DNA from: Pyxidicoccus xibeiensis
Lineage (GTDB): Bacteria > Myxococcota > Myxococcia > Myxococcales > Myxococcaceae
Reading direction: 5' to 3'
Assembly: GCF_024198175.1 (NCBI RefSeq)
Contig: NZ_JAJVKV010000023.1
Location: 62,001-126,000 of the forward strand
DNA length: 64,000 nucleotides
Under the pieces are notes generated by a model. It did no database searches and was not told the DNA's origin. It saw only the letters and a program-made list of their open reading frames with translations. This document shows positions 60,233 through 64,000 of the stretch, piece by piece. Every line of letters begins with the position of its first letter. Within the stretch, counting starts at the first letter, position 1. A program made the position numbers and the translations under genes.

Positions 60233-62872
60233 ATTCGCGTCGATCCGAAAGCGCTCGTCCGTCGCCTGACGCCCACCTCTACCCGCCTGCTCGAGGCCGC
60301 GGTTGCCCGGGCGAGCGCGGGACGATTCTACGAAATCGTCCCCGAGCACCTGCTCGTGCAGATGCTGGAGGCCGAGGACTCGGACGTCGCGCGCATCCTG
60401 CAGCAGTTCGGCGTGGACCGCCCCCACCTGCTGGCCAGCATGGAGCGGGCGCTGCAGGGCCTGCGCGCCGGCAACGCCGGGCGGCCCGTCTTCTCCGAGA
60501 CGCTGTTCCAGTGGTTCGAGGAGGCGTGGCTGCTGGCCTCCGTGGAGCAGGGCGCCACGCGCCTGCGCTCGGGCCTGCTGTTCGCCCAGTTCGTCACCCG
60601 GCGCTCGCGCTACACCGCGGAGCTGTTCCCGGAGCTGGACGCCATCAGCCGCGACGAGCTCATGTCCTCGCTGGACGTGGTGCTGCGCCCCTCTCCGGAG
60701 AACGTGGAGGTGACGTCGGCCGAGGCGGGCGCTTCCGCGGGCGGCATGCCCGGCGTCCCGGGCGGGCGCGGAGACGAGGCGCTCAAGCGCTTCGCCACGT
60801 CCTTCACGGGCCGGGTGCGCGAGGGGAAGATAGACCCCATCTTCGGCCGGCACCGTGAAATCCGGCAGATGGTGGACATCCTCTCCCGGCGCCGGAAGAA
60901 CAACCCCATCCTGGTGGGCGAGCCGGGCGTGGGCAAGACGGCGCTCGTGGAGGGCATGGCCTGGGCCATCGTCCGCGGCGAGGTGCCGGACGCGCTGAAG
61001 AACGTGGAGCTGCTCGGGCTGGACCTGGGCCTGCTCCAGGCGGGCGCGGGCGTGCGCGGCGAGTTCGAGAACCGGCTCAAGGCCGTCATCGCCGAGGTGA
61101 AGGCGTCCCCGACGCCCATCATCCTGTTCATCGACGAGGCGCACACCATCATCGGCGCGGGCGGCTCGCAGGGCGGCACGGACGCGTCCAACCTGCTCAA
61201 GCCGGCGCTGGCGCGCGGCGAGCTGCGCACCATCGCCGCCACCACGTGGGCCGAGTACAAGAAGTACTTCGAGAAGGACGCCGCGCTGGAGCGCCGCTTC
61301 CAGCCGGTGAAGGTGGACGAGCCCAGCGTGGAGGACGCGGAGCTGATGCTGCGCGGCCTGCGGCCCACCTACGAGGCGGCCCACGGCGTCATCATCCGCG
61401 ACGAGGCCGTCACCGCCGCCGTGCGCCTGTCCAGCCGGTACATCTCCGGCCGGCAGCTGCCGGACAAGGCGGTGGACCTGCTCGACACGGCGTCTGCCCG
61501 CGTGAAGATCGAGCTATCCACGCGCCCCGAGGAGCTGGTGGCGCTGGACCAGGAGATCGCCGCGCTGGAGCGCGAGCGCGACGCGCGCAAGCGCGACCTG
61601 GCCGAGGGCACCGGCGCCGAGGACGAGCAGGAGTCGCTCACGGCGGCAGAGGAGAAGCTGCGCGCCACGCAGGACGCGCGGGCCACCCTGCACGTGCGCT
61701 GGGAGAACGAGCGCGTGGCGGTGGCGGCGCTGATGGACGCGCGCAAGGCGCTGCGCGAGGCGAAGCCGGACGCGGACGCGGCGGCGCTCAAGGCGGCGGT
61801 GGACGAGGCCACGGCGAAGCTGGCCCAGACGCGCGGTGAGGTGCCGCTGGTGCACGCGGACGTGGACGCGGACATCGTCGCGCGGGTGGTGGCGGGCTGG
61901 ACGGGCGTGCCGGTGGGGAAGATGCGCAGCGACCTGCTGGCCTCCGTGCTGAACCTGGAGGACAAGCTCCGCGGCCGCGTGCGCGGCCAGGAGTCGGCGC
62001 TGAAGAAGGTGGCCGAAATCATCCGCATCTCCCAGGCGGGCATCCGCAACCCGGACGCCCCCATTGGCGTCATGCTCTTCGTGGGCCCCAGCGGCGTGGG
62101 CAAGACGGAGACGGCGCTCGCGCTGGCGGACACGCTCTACGGCGGCGAGCGCTTCATGACGACGCTCAACATGAGCGAGTTCCAGGAGAAGCACACGGTG
62201 AGCCGGCTCATCGGCTCGCCCCCCGGCTACGTGGGCTACGGCGAGGGCGGCCTGCTGACGGAGGCGGTGCGCCAGCGGCCCTACTCGGTGGTGCTGCTGG
62301 ACGAGTGCGAGAAGGCCGACCTGGAGGTGATGAACCTCTTCTACCAGGTCTTCGACAAGGGCTCGCTGACGGACGGCGAGGGCCGGCAGGTGGACTTCAA
62401 GAACACCGTGCTCATCCTCACCAGCAACCTGGGCTCGGACCAGGTGATGCGGATGTTCGAGGACCACTCCGCGCCCACCACGGAGCAGGTGGTGGCCGCC
62501 ATCCGTCCGGCGCTCAGCAAGCACTTCAAGCCGGCGCTGCTGGCGCGCATGACGATTGTCCCCTTCGGCCCGGTGCAGCGCGACGTGATGCGCCAGATTG
62601 CCGAGATGAAGCTGGACAAGCTCGTGGGCCGGCTGCGCGCCGCGCACAACGTGGAGACGACGCTGGCGCCGGGCCTGCTGGACGAGCTGGCGCGCCGGTG
62701 CACCGAGTCCGAGATGGGAGCGCGCAACATGGAGCAGATTCTCCAGGGCTCGCTGATGCCCGTGCTCTCCCGCGAGCTGTTGCAGCACCTGGTGGGCGGC
62801 GCGGTGCCCCCGAAGCTGCATGTCGCCCTGACCGCGGAAGGCGACTGGGACCTCCAGTTCGCCCATGCCTGA
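60233..62872 (+). CDS. clpV: T6SS AAA+ ATPase ClpV (TssH), apparent ATT start
   Basis: About 879 residues if started at ATT 60233. The N-domain (VDPKALVRRLTP; FYEIVPEHLLVQMLEAED) binds TssC. AAA-1 has Walker A GEPGVGKTA (about 229-237) and IILFIDEAHT. A middle coiled region follows (residues about 430-560), then AAA-2 with GPSGVGKTE (about 618-626). No in-frame ATG/GTG/TTG lies between the stop at 60158-60160 and GTG 60356; that GTG would delete ~40 residues of the N-domain. CTG 60221 or ATT 60233, the latter 5 nt after GGGGG, restores the full domain. Confidence 0.9.
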   Translation: MRVDPKALVRRLTPTSTRLLEAAVARASAGRFYEIVPEHLLVQMLEAEDSDVARILQQFGVDRPHLLASMERALQGLRAGNAGRPVFSETLFQWFEEAWLLASVEQGATRLRSGLLFAQFVTRRSRYTAELFPELDAISRDELMSSLDVVLRPSPENVEVTSAEAGASAGGMPGVPGGRGDEALKRFATSFTGRVREGKIDPIFGRHREIRQMVDILSRRRKNNPILVGEPGVGKTALVEGMAWAIVRGEVPDALKNVELLGLDLGLLQAGAGVRGEFENRLKAVIAEVKASPTPIILFIDEAHTIIGAGGSQGGTDASNLLKPALARGELRTIAATTWAEYKKYFEKDAALERRFQPVKVDEPSVEDAELMLRGLRPTYEAAHGVIIRDEAVTAAVRLSSRYISGRQLPDKAVDLLDTASARVKIELSTRPEELVALDQEIAALERERDARKRDLAEGTGAEDEQESLTAAEEKLRATQDARATLHVRWENERVAVAALMDARKALREAKPDADAAALKAAVDEATAKLAQTRGEVPLVHADVDADIVARVVAGWTGVPVGKMRSDLLASVLNLEDKLRGRVRGQESALKKVAEIIRISQAGIRNPDAPIGVMLFVGPSGVGKTETALALADTLYGGERFMTTLNMSEFQEKHTVSRLIGSPPGYVGYGEGGLLTEAVRQRPYSVVLLDECEKADLEVMNLFYQVFDKGSLTDGEGRQVDFKNTVLILTSNLGSDQVMRMFEDHSAPTTEQVVAAIRPALSKHFKPALLARMTIVPFGPVQRDVMRQIAEMKLDKLVGRLRAAHNVETTLAPGLLDELARRCTESEMGARNMEQILQGSLMPVLSRELLQHLVGGAVPPKLHVALTAEGDWDLQFAHA

Positions 62873-62881
62873 GAGAACCCC

Positions 62882-64000
62882 ATGAAGAACCGAACGCTCC
62901 AGGTCTCCGCCTTGGCGCTGTCCCTGCTGGCCGGCTGTGCCAGCGTCCCCAAGGCCGGGCTGTGCTCCGCCGAGGCGGGCCCCAACGCCCGCTCCTTCCC
63001 CACGCCGGACACGTGGTTCGCCCTGCTGCTGCACGGCTATGACAAGGACACCGGCGCCGCGCCCCGGCCCGCGGTGGACTGCACCGGCGCGCCCGTCTGG
63101 TCCCAGGACCCGGCGGCCGACGAGTGCGTGGAGGCCGGCCCGGACGCGCTGCCGCTGCCCCCTCCGGAGAAGCTGACGGAGGAGGACCTGGTGCTGGAGA
63201 CGCTCCAGGCCGGCAGCCGCCTGGTGTGGGTGATTACGCGGCGCTTCACCAACGGCGAGGCCCTGGGCCCCGTCGCCCTGGTGGAGACGACCGAGCAGGG
63301 CTTCCGCGTGGAGGCGCTGGGCTCGCTGCGCGCCATGCCGAAGAACGCGAAGCTGCGCCTGGAGACGGTGAAGGGCACCAACGTCCTCGTGGCCGAGGGT
63401 GACGCGTGCACCCCGGGCGACGAGGAGGTGTGCCGCCGCCACGCGCGCATCATGCCGCTGCGCAACAACCGCTTCTTCACCGAGTCCGTGTCCGACAAGG
63501 CCCGCGCGTGCCTGGGCGCCGCCTGGTTCCCGCTGTCGCGCGAGCTGACCTTCGATTTGCCCAACGGGCTGCGCCGCAAGTTCGAGCTGACGTCCACCCT
63601 CACCTTCGCCGAGGAGGGCATCAGCGTGCAGGAGCAGGTGCAGGTGAGTGACTCGGACCCGCAGCAGCCGGACGTGGCGCCCCGCCTCTACCGCCGCGCG
63701 CAGGACGTGCGCACGCTGGAGCTGGCGGACAACGCGCTGGTGAGCGGCAAGCCGTCGCTCTGGTCCCGCATGGTGGAGCAGCAGGTGCGCATCGGCGCCC
63801 GGGCCCAGCCGGAGAAGCCCATCTACGCGCTGCCGGAGAAGAAGAAGCCGGCCGGCGCCGAGGCCGACACGGCCACCGCGGTGGCGGCTCCAGCGGACAA
63901 GACCAAGGACGCCGCCAAGGCCGCGTCCGACACGGCCAAGGCCGCCGTCGCGCCGGGCAAGACGTCCCAGAAGCCGGCCGCGGCCACCGCCGGCGGCACC
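62882..64000 (+). CDS. Putative lipoprotein after clpV, cut by window end
   Basis: About 373 residues visible. Type II signal peptide with lipobox LLAGC (Cys about 19). The first ~120 mature residues contain several Cys (GLCSAEAG, VDCTGA, DECVEA). A beta-rich domain follows (LVWVITRRFTNGEALG; RFFTESVSDKARACLGA), and the tail is Lys/Ala/Pro-rich and low complexity. No family recognised. The ATG at 62882 follows clpV by 9 bp, so it belongs to the T6SS transcript. It could be an accessory envelope factor; the C-terminus is unseen. Confidence 0.75.
   Translation, partial: MKNRTLQVSALALSLLAGCASVPKAGLCSAEAGPNARSFPTPDTWFALLLHGYDKDTGAAPRPAVDCTGAPVWSQDPAADECVEAGPDALPLPPPEKLTEEDLVLETLQAGSRLVWVITRRFTNGEALGPVALVETTEQGFRVEALGSLRAMPKNAKLRLETVKGTNVLVAEGDACTPGDEEVCRRHARIMPLRNNRFFTESVSDKARACLGAAWFPLSRELTFDLPNGLRRKFELTSTLTFAEEGISVQEQVQVSDSDPQQPDVAPRLYRRAQDVRTLELADNALVSGKPSLWSRMVEQQVRIGARAQPEKPIYALPEKKKPAGAEADTATAVAAPADKTKDAAKAASDTAKAAVAPGKTSQKPAAATAGGT

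Noticed and set aside
60356..60358. GTG 60356 as the ClpV start
   Set aside because: It would remove about 40 conserved N-domain residues clearly encoded upstream in the same frame.

Overview
The window is GC-rich DNA with tightly packed genes. It almost certainly comes from a Myxococcus-like member of the Myxococcota. The pointers are a very high third-position GC (which creates hundreds of long antisense shadow ORFs), a giant surface protein ending in a MYXO-CTERM-type tail, many two-component proteins, FN3 and Ig-like surface proteins, and a complete type VI secretion cluster. I recognise no insertion sequence, transposase, integrase or CRISPR array. Species assignment is inference.

Layout. 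(1) 1-12852, minus strand: a CheA-type kinase cut by the window edge and its CheY-like regulator. Next come a housekeeping run, rpiB-glyA-nrdR-ribD-ribE-ribH-nusB plus an orphan M17 N-terminal-domain protein, and the fatty-acid/phospholipid cluster plsX-fabH-fabD-fabG-acpP-fabF. (2) 12853-14246: rpmF (L32) lies on the plus strand between plsX and the DUF177 gene, both on the minus strand, so the usual DUF177-rpmF-plsX operon is broken by an inverted rpmF. (3) 14408-31422, mostly plus: two envelope proteins, a PhoB/PhoR-type two-component system followed by a phosphoesterase and SixA, a small minus-strand TauE/DUF1634 pair, and then the phosphate-starvation block. That block is an orphan PhoB-like regulator, a phosphate-type porin, pstS, pstC, pstA, pstB, phoU and a GT21 ceramide-glucosyltransferase-like enzyme. 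Five spacers in the block carry GTCAC-type repeats spaced 11 bp apart that look like Pho boxes. A phosphoesterase, a single-domain response regulator and a CNNM/CorC membrane protein follow. (4) 31495-34468: two diverged FN3 lipoprotein genes sit in a tandem arrangement bounded by the 3' end of the CorC gene and a tRNA-Arg(CCG) gene. A 53-nt tRNA 3' remnant and a 132-bp CorC 3' remnant mark the junction, as in a tRNA-linked mini-island or an additive allele integration. (5) 34568-42399, minus: a coupled pair made of an OmpA/thrombospondin-3 outer-membrane protein and a ~2000-residue Ig-repeat protein. (6) 42656-64000, plus: a full T6SS cluster, vgrG-tssJ-tssK-tssL-tssM-tagF-tssA-tssB-tssC-hcp-tssE-tssF-tssG-clpV, followed by a lipoprotein gene cut by the window end.

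The genes work together in four blocks. The central block would sense phosphate starvation, import phosphate, and possibly replace phospholipid with glycolipid. The fab/plsX block makes acyl chains for phospholipid. The T6SS genes encode membrane complex (TssJLM), baseplate (TssEFGK, VgrG), tube and sheath (Hcp, TssBC), cap (TssA) and recycling ATPase (ClpV). The surface-protein block may mediate contact or adhesion. The most unusual observations are the duplicated tRNA-bounded lipoprotein cassette, two genes that appear to start at non-canonical ATC or ATT codons, the array of Pho-box-like repeats, the inverted rpmF, and stem-loops bracketing hcp. All calls are by reading; no database search or structure prediction was run.
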